Positions 42,119 through 50,378 of a stretch of 64,000 bases of DNA are shown piece after piece; position 1 is the first letter of the stretch, and each line of letters begins with the position of its first letter. A program made the translations under genes and the position numbers. The DNA comes from Bacteroidota bacterium. Its GTDB lineage: Bacteria > Bacteroidota > Bacteroidia > UKL13-3. Location: the NCBI GenBank assembly GCA_027484685.1, contig JAIXSO010000059.1:1-64000 (forward strand), in the 5' to 3' direction. A model generated the notes under the pieces. It was given only the letters and a program-made list of their open reading frames with translations, was not told where the DNA came from and made no database searches.

Positions 42119-42144
42119 CTTCGTCCGATAGCTATCGGACGAAG
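42119..42144. repeat. perfect 26-bp palindrome
   Basis: CTTCGTCCGATAG joined to its exact reverse complement at 42132-42144. Half of it (cgtccgatagct) recurs near 44510. It might be a protein-binding or hairpin element; no promoter overlap is obvious. Confidence 0.8.
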
Positions 42145-42327
42145 CGCGTTTGTTGTTGCTGTTTTAGACTTTTTTAAAGATTTAACTTTGTCAAAGTTTT
42201 CCCGCAACTTTAGTTATAGGATTTGTTAATCAACCTGCATTTAAGAAGCAAAGTTTAATGATTTATGCATATTGAATAAATTTGAACATAAGATAAAATA
42301 TTGATAAATTAAAGTTTACAAAAAAAC

Positions 42328-42872
42328 ATGATTGTATCTTATAAAATTGACGAAAATAACTTCTTGACTCATCAGCTTTATGTTGCATCAAAGTCAGACA
42401 GAATAAAGAAAAAAGACGAAAGAGTAAAGTTATAGTGCCTGTTATTTATGTTTTTTTAGGTCTTTTGCTTATATTTATGGAGGAATCATCAACAGGAATT
42501 ACTTTTTTGATAATATCACCCTTATGGTTTTTTTTATATCCTATTTGGGAAAAAAAGTATTATGTAAAACATTACAAAGGTTTCATTATTGAAAATTATA
42601 AAGACCGATTTGATAGAACTATAAATTTAGAAATTAATAATGAATTTATAATTACTAAGGAAAATGGAAGTGAAAGTACAATTTTAACATCTGAATTTGA
42701 TGAAATAGTAGAAATTCATTCAATCATATTGATAAAATTAAAAAACGGACATTGGTTAATTTTACCGAAAGTTAAAATAAATGAACTTGACCTTTTGACA
42801 AATAAGCTTAAAGAACTTGCAACACACTTGAATATTAAATATCGATTGGACCTTCAATGGAAATGGAATTGA
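42328..42872 (+). pseudogene. YcxB-like gene split by a frameshift
   Basis: ATG 42328 starts MIVSYKIDENNFLTHQLYVASKSDRIKKKDERVKL and stops at TAG 42433-42435. The following frame, from a GTG at 42435 that overlaps the stop by one base, continues VIYVFLGLLLIF...WFFLYPIWEKKYYVKHYKGFI, two membrane segments and a soluble tail, to 42872 (145 residues). Together they have the layout of small YcxB-like membrane proteins: short N-terminal RIKKKxxR segment, two hydrophobic helices, then a domain with a TLEINNEFIITKENGSES-like strand. A one-base indel at about 42433 would restore a single frame. Either the gene is a recent pseudogene or the base is a sequencing error. Confidence 0.65.
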
Positions 42873-42939
42873 TTAATGTTGTTTGTAACGTTGTTTAAAA
42901 TTGAATTATTACTAAATCTTATTCCGCTTATATTCATAA

Positions 42940-43142
42940 AAGCTTCATGTCTTATCCCGTAGGGATAAACTTATGGTAGCAAATAAATAACGAAATATCA
43001 TATAAGCCCTGTAAGGGCGACCTTACAACAAAACGAAGCTTTTCCTTAAATAAGGTCATCCCTCCGGGACTTAACTTTCATAATATTTCTATTACTACCA
43101 TAAGTTCGCCTTTACAAGGCTGTTGATTTTGTTAAAACCTAA
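42940..43142. repeat. 203-bp direct repeat R4, copy 1
   Basis: Starts aagcttcatgtcttatccc, contains several nested short palindromes (TTATCCCGTAGGGATAA, GCCCTGTAAGGGC, GTCATCCCTCCGGGAC-like, GCCTTTACAAGGC) and ends gttaaaacctaa. Its second copy at 44257-44459 has the same length. The pair flanks the lipoprotein gene 43325-44224. No transposase is inside. Confidence 0.85.
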
Positions 43143-43288
43143 ACTACTTGGAGCCAAAAGGCCACTGAGCGGAGCCGAAGTGGCTTTTCGGCTCCCGCTA
43201 AACGTCCAAATCAACTCAATTAACCCTTCAACCCCAAAATCCTCTATCCACGCCTAAATCAACTTTCAAAACCATCAGCCAAGTTCCT
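43143..43288. other. gene-free interval 42873-43324: R4 copy 1 and a spacer
   Basis: Apart from the R4 copy (42940-43142), the rest of 42873-43324 has only a palindromic GCCACTGAGCGGAGCCGAAGTGGC-type hairpin near 43161-43184 and no open frame. The promoter below drives the next gene. Confidence 0.5.
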
Positions 43289-43296
43289 TAACTTTG
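43289..43296 (+). promoter_or_regulatory. -7 box TAACTTTG of the next gene
   Basis: Exact TAnnTTTG match, 29 bases before the ATG at 43325. Confidence 0.55.
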
Positions 43297-43324
43297 TAAA
43301 GCACAAAAACTCATTTATAGTTCA

Positions 43325-44224
43325 ATGAAACAGTTGTTTACTTTTATAATATTTTCGGTATTTCTTATCGTTTCTTGTGGTCCTTCGGCAGAAGAAATAG
43401 CTGCAATGAAAAGATGTATTCAGGAGGAAATCGACATTGAAACTGCTGTAAGAGAAAATCTACAAAATACTTTTGATGCTCCATTTCCAAAAAGGAATAA
43501 GAATTTGGCAAAAATTTTAGGCGATACCTTGCAATTGGAAGGAAGGTGTTTTCCTTTAACTTTTAAAATTTTGTCTACCCGCAAATCTAATTTAATCATC
43601 AATATCAATACTGGCGACACACTTTTTAAAGGAACTGTTTGTAAGTATAGAGATTTCTTTTATTTCAGTGAGCAGATAAATGATACCTCTTATAGAATAT
43701 TTGCATTAAAAATTACTGATAGTTTAATTTATGGGTTTCAAAACTACTTTCAATATGCGCAAATTGATAGTTTAGTAGCACAAGGAAAGTTCCCCCAACT
43801 TGTTAAATGTATTGATAAAAATAAAAAAGTAATAAGGCTTCATCCTGATAAGAAAGAACTCAGAAAATTATTTAATTCTATTCTTGCAAACACCAAACCT
43901 TTTGAAATAATAGGAGCAAAGGCCAATATAAAAGCCAATGATTTAGAAGAGGCACCCACGCCAATTGAAACTGAGGATTTGGAAGTTATAGCCAAGGTTT
44001 ATCCAAATCCAGCAGTTGACGAATTAAATATTGAATTGTATCAAAGAAACACAGCAACCGAATTTTATTTGTCCGATCTAAATGCAAAAGTAATGTTGAA
44101 AGGAGATTTGGGAGAAATTGTAAATAAAGTCGATATCAGCCATTTACCAAATGGTATTTACACATTAACGGTTTTATCTTCTAGCAAACAAACTGAAACA
44201 GTAAAAATAATTAAGGGAAGATGA
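43325..44224 (+). CDS. lipoprotein with a C-terminal T9SS type A domain
   Basis: A 299-residue protein with two localisation signals. The N-terminal signal peptide has a lipobox IVSC with Cys18, so it should be lipidated. The body (about 25-215) is an unrecognised helical and strand mix (MKRCIQEEIDIETAVRENL). The last 75 residues, from VYPNPAVDELNIELYQ to VKIIKGR, form a T9SS type A sorting domain. Lipidation and T9SS sorting are normally alternative routes to the surface, so the pairing is odd. It is flanked by R4 repeats and preceded by a -7 box. Function unknown. Confidence 0.85.
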   Translation: MKQLFTFIIFSVFLIVSCGPSAEEIAAMKRCIQEEIDIETAVRENLQNTFDAPFPKRNKNLAKILGDTLQLEGRCFPLTFKILSTRKSNLIININTGDTLFKGTVCKYRDFFYFSEQINDTSYRIFALKITDSLIYGFQNYFQYAQIDSLVAQGKFPQLVKCIDKNKKVIRLHPDKKELRKLFNSILANTKPFEIIGAKANIKANDLEEAPTPIETEDLEVIAKVYPNPAVDELNIELYQRNTATEFYLSDLNAKVMLKGDLGEIVNKVDISHLPNGIYTLTVLSSSKQTETVKIIKGR

Positions 44225-44256
44225 TGAAAATTTATTATAACAGATTTGTTTTTTAT

Positions 44257-44459
44257 AAGCTTCATGTCTTATCCCTTAGGGATAAACTTATGGTAGCAAA
44301 TAAATAATGAAATGTTATATAAGCCCTGTAAGGGTGACCTTACAAAAAGACCAAGCTTTTTCTAAAATAAGGTCGTCCCTCTGGGACTTTACTATAATAA
44401 TATTTCTATTACTACCATAAGTTCGCCTTTACAAGGCTATTGATTTTGTTAAAACCTAA
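44257..44459. repeat. 203-bp direct repeat R4, copy 2
   Basis: Second R4 copy, in direct orientation, begins 33 bases after the stop of the lipoprotein gene. It differs from copy 1 at scattered positions, mostly in the loops, while the stems are kept. Confidence 0.85.
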
Positions 44460-44646
44460 TTCTAGCAATATATTTAGTAAAAGTGTGGTTGAAAAAACCG
44501 AAGTCACGTTTCGTCCGATAGCTATGTGACTCCGCTCAACGTCCACTCAACCTATCAACATTTTTAACTTCATTAACCGACCTACCCCAAAAACACTATC
44601 AACCGACAACCATCAACAATCAACTAAAAAGCCTTACCTTTGCCAA
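44460..44646. other. rest of gene-free interval before rluD-type gene
   Basis: The interval 44225-44646 holds R4 copy 2 (44257-44459), a half copy of the 42119 palindrome near 44511-44527, the CTCCGCTCAACGTCC motif, and the promoter listed next. No gene is seen. Confidence 0.5.
44635..44642 (+). promoter_or_regulatory. -7 box TACCTTTG of the pseudouridine synthase gene
   Basis: Exact TAnnTTTG match. It lies only 5 bases before the ATG at 44647, so the transcript leader would be very short or the true start lies further downstream. Confidence 0.45.
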
Positions 44647-45699
44647 ATGTATTTAAAGCCGCTTTTAGAAGACGACAATAACGAAGAACAAGAATTATAC
44701 GAACATCACCGAGTAGAAGTAGAAAAGGGTCAGGCCATGCTTCGAATTGATAAATATTTAATGATTCGTATAGCCAATGCTACACGCTCCAAATTGCAGC
44801 AAGCCTGCGAGTTAGGTTGTGTTTTGGTAAACGAAAAACCAGTAAAATCGAATTATAAAGTTAAACCTTTTGATGTAATCAGCATTGTTTTACCCAATCC
44901 TCCAGCTAATACCGAAATTGTTGCAGAAAATATTCCGTTAAATATTATTTACGAAGATGATTCGTTATTAATAGTAAACAAACCTACTAACATGGTGGTT
45001 CATCCTGGTTATAATAACACTACTGGTACTTTGGTAAATGCTTTGGCTTGGCATTTTCAAGATTTACCTTTTGCCAAGGAAAACAATGTAAGGCCAGGTT
45101 TGGTGCATAGAATTGATAAAAATACCACCGGTTTATTGGTGGTAGCAAAAACCGAACATGCCATGACCCATTTGGCTAAACAGTTTTACGAACACAGCAT
45201 TGATAGAAGTTATAATGCCATAGCTTGGGGCGAAATGCCGGAACCTGAAGGAACCATAACTGGATATATTGGCCGCAGTAACCACGACAGAAAAATTTTC
45301 CAACTTTATAATGAAGAAGAAAAAGGAAAATGGAGTGTAACGCATTACAAAGTGTTGGAAAACTTAACCTATGTAAGTTTAATTGAATTAAAGTTGGAAA
45401 CAGGCAGAACGCATCAAATCAGGGTGCATTGCAAAAGCATTGGGCATCCACTTTTTGGCGATACTACTTATGGTGGCGATAGAATTTTAAAAGGAACAAC
45501 ATTTACTAAATACAAGCAATTTGTAGATAATTGTTTTGAAATATTGCCTCGCCAGGCTTTGCACGCACATTCACTTGGGTTTACACATCCTGTAACCAAT
45601 GAGCGCATGTTTTTTGAAAGTCCTTTGCCTGACGATTTTGTGAAAGTATTAGATAAATGGAAAAATTACGCCCATTTTAAACCAATGGAGGAGGAATAA
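44647..45699 (+). CDS. RluA-family pseudouridine synthase
   Basis: Isomerises uridine to pseudouridine in ribosomal RNA (RluD-like, 23S rRNA, by family). Residues about 24-85 are an S4 RNA-binding domain (LRIDKYLMIRIANATRSKLQQA). The catalytic domain follows, with the catalytic Asp157 in HRIDKNTTGLLVVAK, and GRTHQIRVHCKSIGHPLFGD near 258-276 as the second motif. Length 350 fits RluD. It is followed by the transglycosylase gene 2 bases later, so the two are probably transcribed together, though without an obvious functional link. Confidence 0.93.
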   Translation: MYLKPLLEDDNNEEQELYEHHRVEVEKGQAMLRIDKYLMIRIANATRSKLQQACELGCVLVNEKPVKSNYKVKPFDVISIVLPNPPANTEIVAENIPLNIIYEDDSLLIVNKPTNMVVHPGYNNTTGTLVNALAWHFQDLPFAKENNVRPGLVHRIDKNTTGLLVVAKTEHAMTHLAKQFYEHSIDRSYNAIAWGEMPEPEGTITGYIGRSNHDRKIFQLYNEEEKGKWSVTHYKVLENLTYVSLIELKLETGRTHQIRVHCKSIGHPLFGDTTYGGDRILKGTTFTKYKQFVDNCFEILPRQALHAHSLGFTHPVTNERMFFESPLPDDFVKVLDKWKNYAHFKPMEEE

Positions 45700-45701
45700 A
45701 T

Positions 45702-46613
45702 ATGAAATTTTGGAATAAAAATACGGTTATCATTCTGTTAGTTGGTATCATTTGTTTTGGCAGCGGTTTGTTTATTAAAGGCAGTTTACGCTACGATGAC
45801 AAGCAGCAGCAGTTAATTGAACAAAACATCCGAAGTTATTCATTGCCAATTCCCGAAAGTGTAACATTTGCTGGGCAAAAAATTAGCTTAAAGGAGTTTG
45901 ATGTGCGCGAAAGATTTGATAGAGAATTGCTTACCAATGTATATTGGCAATCGCAAACTATTTTGTTATTGAAGCGTGCAAATCGATTTTTTCCAACCAT
46001 TGAGCGCATTTTAAAGGAACAAGGTATGCCCGATGATTTAAAATATGTGGCATTAATTGAAAGTGGTTTAATGAATGTAAATTCTCCAGTTGGTGCTTCG
46101 GGCTTTTGGCAGTTTATGGATAAAACAGGCAAACAGTATGGCTTAACTATCAATACCGAAGTAGATGAGCGCTACAACCTTGAAAAAGCTACTTATGCAG
46201 CTTGCAAGTACTTTAAAGAATCGTATGCAGTTTTTAACGATTGGGGTTTGGTGGCTGCCAGTTATAATATGGGAATTGAGGGTTTAAGGCGTCAGCTAAA
46301 AAATCAATCAGGTAGCAGTTATTACGATTTGTTTTTAAATACCGAAACATCGCGTTATGTGTTTAGAATTTTAGCCATGAAGGAAATAGCCGAAAAGCCA
46401 CAGCAATATGGCTTTTATATAGCTAAAAATCATTTGTACGATCCAATTCCAACCATGAACTTATCGGTTAATTATTCCATTCCTGATTTGGCTGCTTGGG
46501 CTATTCAGTTTAAAACCAATTATAAAACGGTAAAATTATTAAACCCTTGGTTGCGTAGCAATACACTTACTTTAAAAGAAGGCGAAAGTGTAGAAATTAC
46601 TTTGAGGAAATAA
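45702..46613 (+). CDS. lytic transglycosylase with SLT domain (MltD-like)
   Basis: A 303-residue membrane-anchored or exported protein with a hydrophobic N-terminal segment (about 8-26). The SLT domain (about 95-235) has VALIESGLMN with Glu120 as the single catalytic acid, followed by GASGFWQFM, the typical G-x-W-Q-F-M block, and ERYNLEKATYAACKY, then AASYNMG. It cleaves the murein glycan chain to form 1,6-anhydromuramic ends. The C-terminal part (TLKEGESVEITL) looks like the tail of a short LysM-like segment but is too short for a sure call. It starts 2 bases after the pseudouridine synthase gene. Confidence 0.9.
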   Translation: MKFWNKNTVIILLVGIICFGSGLFIKGSLRYDDKQQQLIEQNIRSYSLPIPESVTFAGQKISLKEFDVRERFDRELLTNVYWQSQTILLLKRANRFFPTIERILKEQGMPDDLKYVALIESGLMNVNSPVGASGFWQFMDKTGKQYGLTINTEVDERYNLEKATYAACKYFKESYAVFNDWGLVAASYNMGIEGLRRQLKNQSGSSYYDLFLNTETSRYVFRILAMKEIAEKPQQYGFYIAKNHLYDPIPTMNLSVNYSIPDLAAWAIQFKTNYKTVKLLNPWLRSNTLTLKEGESVEITLRK

Positions 46614-46656
46614 GTTCTGGCAGCTAGCTTCTAGCAACTAGCTTAATTTACCCAAT

Positions 46657-46696
46657 AAAAAAGCCCTGCTAAAATAGTTTAGCAAGGCTTTTTTTT
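46657..46696. terminator. bidirectional terminator between convergent genes
   Basis: AAAAAAGCCCTGCTAAA...TTTAGCAAGGCTTTTTTT folds with a T run on both sides. It lies between the transglycosylase gene (stop 46613) and the Crp/Fnr gene (stop 46695, minus strand). Confidence 0.8.
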
Positions 46697-47405
46697 ATAC
46701 AGTGGCGTGCGATATGCGTTCTAACGCGCCTTTATTTAAAATTTTTATTCGCTTACCTTCAAAATCAATGTATTTGTCGGTTTTAAATTCCGAAAGTAAT
46801 CTTATTAAAGTTTCAGTTGCAGTTCCAACTATGTTAGCTAAATCTTCACGAGGTAAACTTATTGGAATTACAGGCTCCTCTTCTACCGATTTTTGAGCAA
46901 AGGTTTGGTGTAAATACAAAATGGTCTCAGCCACTCTTTCTCTCACACTTTTTTGAGCTAAACTTTGTACTTTTTCGTTGTTTAAACCCATATCGTGGCA
47001 TAATGCTTTAAACATTTGTTTGTTTATTTCGGCATTGCTTTGCAATAAGTCTAAAAACACTTGGCGAGGTATAAAACAAGCCGTTACATCTTCAATACAA
47101 GTAGCAGTAGCAGTTAAAGGCTCTTCGGCTATTACAGCCCTGTAACCTAAAAACTCACCTTCTTTGGCAAAACGAAGAATTTGCTCTTTACCAAAATTAT
47201 TACTTCGGGTTAGTTTAACTATTCCTTTGGTAATACAATAAATTCCAAGTGGCAAATTATCTTCATAAAAAATGGATTGACCTTTTTTGTAGTAACCACA
47301 TGATTTTGCATTAGAAACGGCAAGCGTTTCTTCTGGTGTACAGTATTTCATAAATGAAATGGCTTTTGAGTCGCACATTTCGCATTCAAGTTTTACTTTT
47401 TGCAT
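46695..47405 (-). CDS. Crp/Fnr family transcriptional regulator
   Basis: A 236-residue regulator. The cyclic-nucleotide-binding-like domain (about 28-140) has the jelly-roll pattern CGYYKKGQSIFYEDNLPLGIYCITKGIVKL, GKEQILRFAKEGEFLG and ATATCIEDVTACFIPR. A long helix (about 141-165) leads to the Crp-type HTH: SLPREDLANIVGTATETLIRLLSEFK (about 185-210). The N terminus carries CEMCDS and Cys22, reminiscent of Fnr-like iron-sulfur cysteines, but whether these bind a cluster cannot be told. Its target genes are unknown; it may respond to oxygen, nitric oxide or cAMP-like signals. Convergent with the transglycosylase gene. Confidence 0.9.
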   Translation of the reverse strand: MQKVKLECEMCDSKAISFMKYCTPEETLAVSNAKSCGYYKKGQSIFYEDNLPLGIYCITKGIVKLTRSNNFGKEQILRFAKEGEFLGYRAVIAEEPLTATATCIEDVTACFIPRQVFLDLLQSNAEINKQMFKALCHDMGLNNEKVQSLAQKSVRERVAETILYLHQTFAQKSVEEEPVIPISLPREDLANIVGTATETLIRLLSEFKTDKYIDFEGKRIKILNKGALERISHATV

Positions 47406-47446
47406 AGTAAAAAGATTGGTTTAAACGATGTTTCAAATATATAATC

Positions 47447-48877
47447 CTATCTGTTAACCAAAAAATTAAATAGTGAATTATTTTCAGAATTTATACTTTT
47501 TGTTAATTTATTATTACTTATTGAACAATCAAAGTAAGGTAAAATGTTTTGTAATTCTGTAATTATTTTATTTTTCCCCCATATAACTGTCTCAAAATAA
47601 CGTTCAAAACTTTCTTGGCCGTATTTTTCGAGCAGTAATTTATAGTCGTTTTCGGTATATCCTTTGTTTTGTTTGTAAAATAAATGGTACAAATCGTGCA
47701 TTACATTATCCAAACTATATTTACCGTTTGAATTTTTTATAATAGTTAAATCTGCAAGCATTGCTGCAAGCATTCCTTCTACATAAATGCTTACTTTTCG
47801 CGCAGGTACGCCAGTTACATAGCCATCTAACCAAGTATCGAAACTTGATTCTGCTACAGAATAGTTTTGGTTACCAGCATTGTTTATATGACGCAAAAAA
47901 TCGCCATTCCAACTATCTACATATTGCTCCCAGCTCCAAACTCCGCTTCTAAGTAGCATTAAATCACCATAATAGGTTGTTATTCCTTCATAAACATAAC
48001 CTAAATGACTATAATTTTCTTTGGTAAAATCGTAAGGCCACATGCTTTCTGGGCGAATGCGTTTTATATTCCATAAATGGAATAGTTCGTGGCTGCTAAT
48101 GGCTAAAAGATCGTTATAAAAATCGTCTCGAAGCATTTCATTGCTCATTCCGATGGCAATTACTGTGCTATCGGCATGTTCTACACCGTGCCTAAAAGGT
48201 GTGGGTAAAATTTGATATAAAAAATGGTAATCAGCACAAGGTAATTCTTTAAAAATAGCTGTTTGTGCTTTGGTATAAGCTATGGTGTCCAATTCAAGCT
48301 GCGCTAAATCCATTTCGTGTTTGCCTTGAAACCAAAAATGAATTTTAGTATTTTCAACCATAAACTCATGGTGTTGCAAATTTGCACTTGCAATAAAAGG
48401 ACTATCGGCCAATTGGTCAAAATTTTCAGCTTTTAAAATATTTAAATTGTGAGGTAATTGGCAAGCAATTTTGTAATCAAAAGGAATATTTAATTTTATC
48501 TCAAAAGGCTCATTTATTTTACCAACTTCATACATAAAACAATGTACCGGATTTACATACAATTGTTCAGTATTTAAAAAACATGCACCTGCATCTAGCT
48601 GATTAGCATAGTATTCGTAATAAATAGTAATTTTTTTATTGTTATCAATATTAAATATTTTCCAACTGTCTTTGGTTTGTTTCCTAACCTTAAGTTCTGT
48701 TCCATTTTGCGCAGTGGCTTTAAAACACCTAATATTTTTTGCAAAATTAGCAAGTTCATACCTGCCCGGCCTCCAAGCTGGTAATTGCAATATAATTTCA
48801 GCATCGTTTGTGCTTATTTCGGCTTCAATTTCAATAAAATTTTCTAAAGCCTTGTTTATTGATACTTGGTATTTCAT
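47447..48877 (-). CDS. M61 family metallopeptidase (glycyl aminopeptidase type)
   Basis: A 476-residue enzyme of the M61 family, soluble by the lack of a signal peptide. The zinc motif HELFH lies at residues 263-267 (His263, Glu264, His267) in ISSHELFHLWNIKRIRP, and the third ligand Glu297 in YVYEGITTYYGDLML. Residues 1-160 have the N-terminal beta domain (LQLPAWRPGRYEL). Typical Bacteroidota homologues run to about 600 residues and end in a PDZ domain; this one stops at 476 with the tail SENNSLFNFLVNR, so the PDZ appears missing. It starts 14 bases before the divergent small-membrane-protein gene. Confidence 0.9.
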   Translation of the reverse strand: MKYQVSINKALENFIEIEAEISTNDAEIILQLPAWRPGRYELANFAKNIRCFKATAQNGTELKVRKQTKDSWKIFNIDNNKKITIYYEYYANQLDAGACFLNTEQLYVNPVHCFMYEVGKINEPFEIKLNIPFDYKIACQLPHNLNILKAENFDQLADSPFIASANLQHHEFMVENTKIHFWFQGKHEMDLAQLELDTIAYTKAQTAIFKELPCADYHFLYQILPTPFRHGVEHADSTVIAIGMSNEMLRDDFYNDLLAISSHELFHLWNIKRIRPESMWPYDFTKENYSHLGYVYEGITTYYGDLMLLRSGVWSWEQYVDSWNGDFLRHINNAGNQNYSVAESSFDTWLDGYVTGVPARKVSIYVEGMLAAMLADLTIIKNSNGKYSLDNVMHDLYHLFYKQNKGYTENDYKLLLEKYGQESFERYFETVIWGKNKIITELQNILPYFDCSISNNKLTKSINSENNSLFNFLVNR

Positions 48878-48891
48878 ATTTGTTGCAAAAT

Positions 48892-49143
48892 ATGAACATA
48901 GCCGTTATAACCGCAATTTTTTCTGTAATTATGTTATTAATTTTTACAGCGCTTTCTCTTTTAAAAACCCAAAATATGATGTTACAGCTTGTATTTGTGG
49001 TAGTTGCATCGTTTAATATTGGTGTAATTTCGTGCATAATTTTGGTAAATTACGAAAGTAAATCGGCCTTAATTTGGCCAGGACTTTTTGTAATTATGTT
49101 AGTTAATAAAGTAATAGAAATTAGTAAAAACCTTCGTTCATAA
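48892..49143 (+). CDS. small membrane protein, unknown
   Basis: An 83-residue protein with three hydrophobic stretches (IAVITAIFSVIMLLIFTALS, MMLQLVFVVVASFNIGVISC, LIWPGLFVIMLVNKVI). Start ATG 48892 is chosen over a TTG- or ATG-led reading from 48859, which would run into the divergent M61 gene. No domain recognised. It precedes the LolA-like gene by 35 bases and may be part of its operon. Confidence 0.65.
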   Translation: MNIAVITAIFSVIMLLIFTALSLLKTQNMMLQLVFVVVASFNIGVISCIILVNYESKSALIWPGLFVIMLVNKVIEISKNLRS

Positions 49144-49178
49144 TTTTTTACTACATTTACAGCCCAAAAATAAGTCCT

Positions 49179-49817
49179 GTGAAAAAATACATTTTAATTA
49201 TTTTAAGTTTTTTAACTTTAAGTAGCATAGCCCAAAGTAGTAAAGATGCCGATTTACTAATTGATAAAATTAGCAAACGCTACAAAAAGTTTAAATCAAT
49301 AAAAGCCGATTTTACGTATAGCATTGAGAGCAAAGCTGAAAAAATTAATGAAAAGCAAAAAGGCAATATTGTAATAAAAGGCAATAAGTTTAGGTTAGAT
49401 ATAGCAGGGCAAACCATTATTTGCGATAATAAAACGCAATGGACTTATAGCAAAGAAATTAACGAAGTTAATATACAAAATTACAAACCTAAAGAAGGTG
49501 TAATGAAGTTAGATGATATTTTTACCATGTACAGTAAAGGTTTTGTAAGCCGTATAGCTGAAGTGGTAAAAGAAAATGGTAGAGAGTTAACCGTGATAGA
49601 ATTGGCACCTAAAGACAAAAAGAAGAACTATTTTAAAATAAAACTATACGTTGAAAAAAATAACCAACAAATAATTAGATCGGTAATATTTGATAAAAAT
49701 GGAAGTGTTCATACTTATACCATTACCAATCAAATACCTAATATTAAGTTTGAAGATGGTTATTTTACTTTTAATCCTAAAAAATATCCAAACGTAGAAA
49801 TAAACGATATGCGATAA
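49179..49817 (+). CDS. LolA-like outer-membrane lipoprotein carrier
   Basis: A 212-residue exported protein (signal peptide about 1-18, SSIAQ) that begins at GTG 49179. The mature part has the LolA pattern: SKDADLLIDKISKRYKKFKSIKADFTYSIESK, KQKGNIVIKGNKFRLDIAGQTIICDNKTQWTY, then a basic middle and strands with FKIKLYVEKNNQQI and FEDGYFTFNPKKYPNVEI. LolA ferries lipoproteins from the inner to the outer membrane through the periplasm; Bacteroidota often have several LolA-like paralogues, so this may not be the essential copy. The next gene starts 6 bases later. Confidence 0.85.
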   Translation: MKKYILIILSFLTLSSIAQSSKDADLLIDKISKRYKKFKSIKADFTYSIESKAEKINEKQKGNIVIKGNKFRLDIAGQTIICDNKTQWTYSKEINEVNIQNYKPKEGVMKLDDIFTMYSKGFVSRIAEVVKENGRELTVIELAPKDKKKNYFKIKLYVEKNNQQIIRSVIFDKNGSVHTYTITNQIPNIKFEDGYFTFNPKKYPNVEINDMR

Positions 49818-49823
49818 TAAAGT

Positions 49824-50348
49824 ATGAAAAGAGCGCTTAACATACTGATTATATTATTAATACTAACCTTTGCAAGTGGTATTGTTTGGTTTATTTATAA
49901 TCCTGATAAATACTCTGACACCAATCTTGACTCTATAGTAGAAGAAAATTTTAAGGTTTATCCTAACTATTATACTTCATCCGATAATTTTACTGACACC
50001 AGTAGCCTTGCTTTAACTGCTATGAAATACTACACTTTAGGTAACTATCAAATAGCTATGGAAACCTTTAGAAAGTATGAGCCTGAACCCCGGGATGATG
50101 GTTATTATAACTTATACGCAGGTATTTGTTTTTTTAAATGTGGTTATACCAATGTAGCTATTAGGCATTTTGACGAGTCAGTTGAGTCGTTTAATATGTT
50201 TAGTGATAAAACTGTAGCACGTTGGTATATGGCATTAGCCATGTTAAAAGCTAATAGAGTAGCCGATGCCAAAGAAATTTTATTACAATTAGTAAATCAA
50301 AACACTACCTATAAGAAGAAAGCTCAAGATATTTTAAAAGCGCTTTAG
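49824..50348 (+). CDS. membrane-anchored TPR-like protein
   Basis: A 174-residue protein with an N-terminal membrane helix (ALNILIILLILTFASGIVW) and a soluble part with helix pairs of the TPR type: AMKYYTLGNYQIAMETFRKYEP, NLYAGICFFKCGYTNVAIRHFDES, and WYMALAMLKANRVADAKEILLQL. Such proteins act as scaffolds. It lies 6 bases after the LolA-like gene, so it is likely co-transcribed and could assist it, but that is inference. Confidence 0.75.
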   Translation: MKRALNILIILLILTFASGIVWFIYNPDKYSDTNLDSIVEENFKVYPNYYTSSDNFTDTSSLALTAMKYYTLGNYQIAMETFRKYEPEPRDDGYYNLYAGICFFKCGYTNVAIRHFDESVESFNMFSDKTVARWYMALAMLKANRVADAKEILLQLVNQNTTYKKKAQDILKAL

Positions 50349-50378
50349 GTTAAAAATTCAACCTAAAGCTAATATTTT

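Noticed and set aside
42435-42872. Independent 145-residue gene started at GTG 42435
   Set aside because: The 5' part at 42328-42435 matches the missing N terminus of the same family, so a frameshifted single gene is the better reading.
42940-43142. CRISPR array or insertion sequence at the R4 repeats
   Set aside because: There are only two copies, 1.3 kb apart, no short regular spacers, no terminal-inverted-repeat plus transposase arrangement and no cas genes.
46695-47405. Iron-sulfur Fnr identity of the Crp/Fnr regulator
   Set aside because: N-terminal Cys8, Cys11 and Cys22 are suggestive, but the set is not the full Fnr pattern, so only the superfamily is called.
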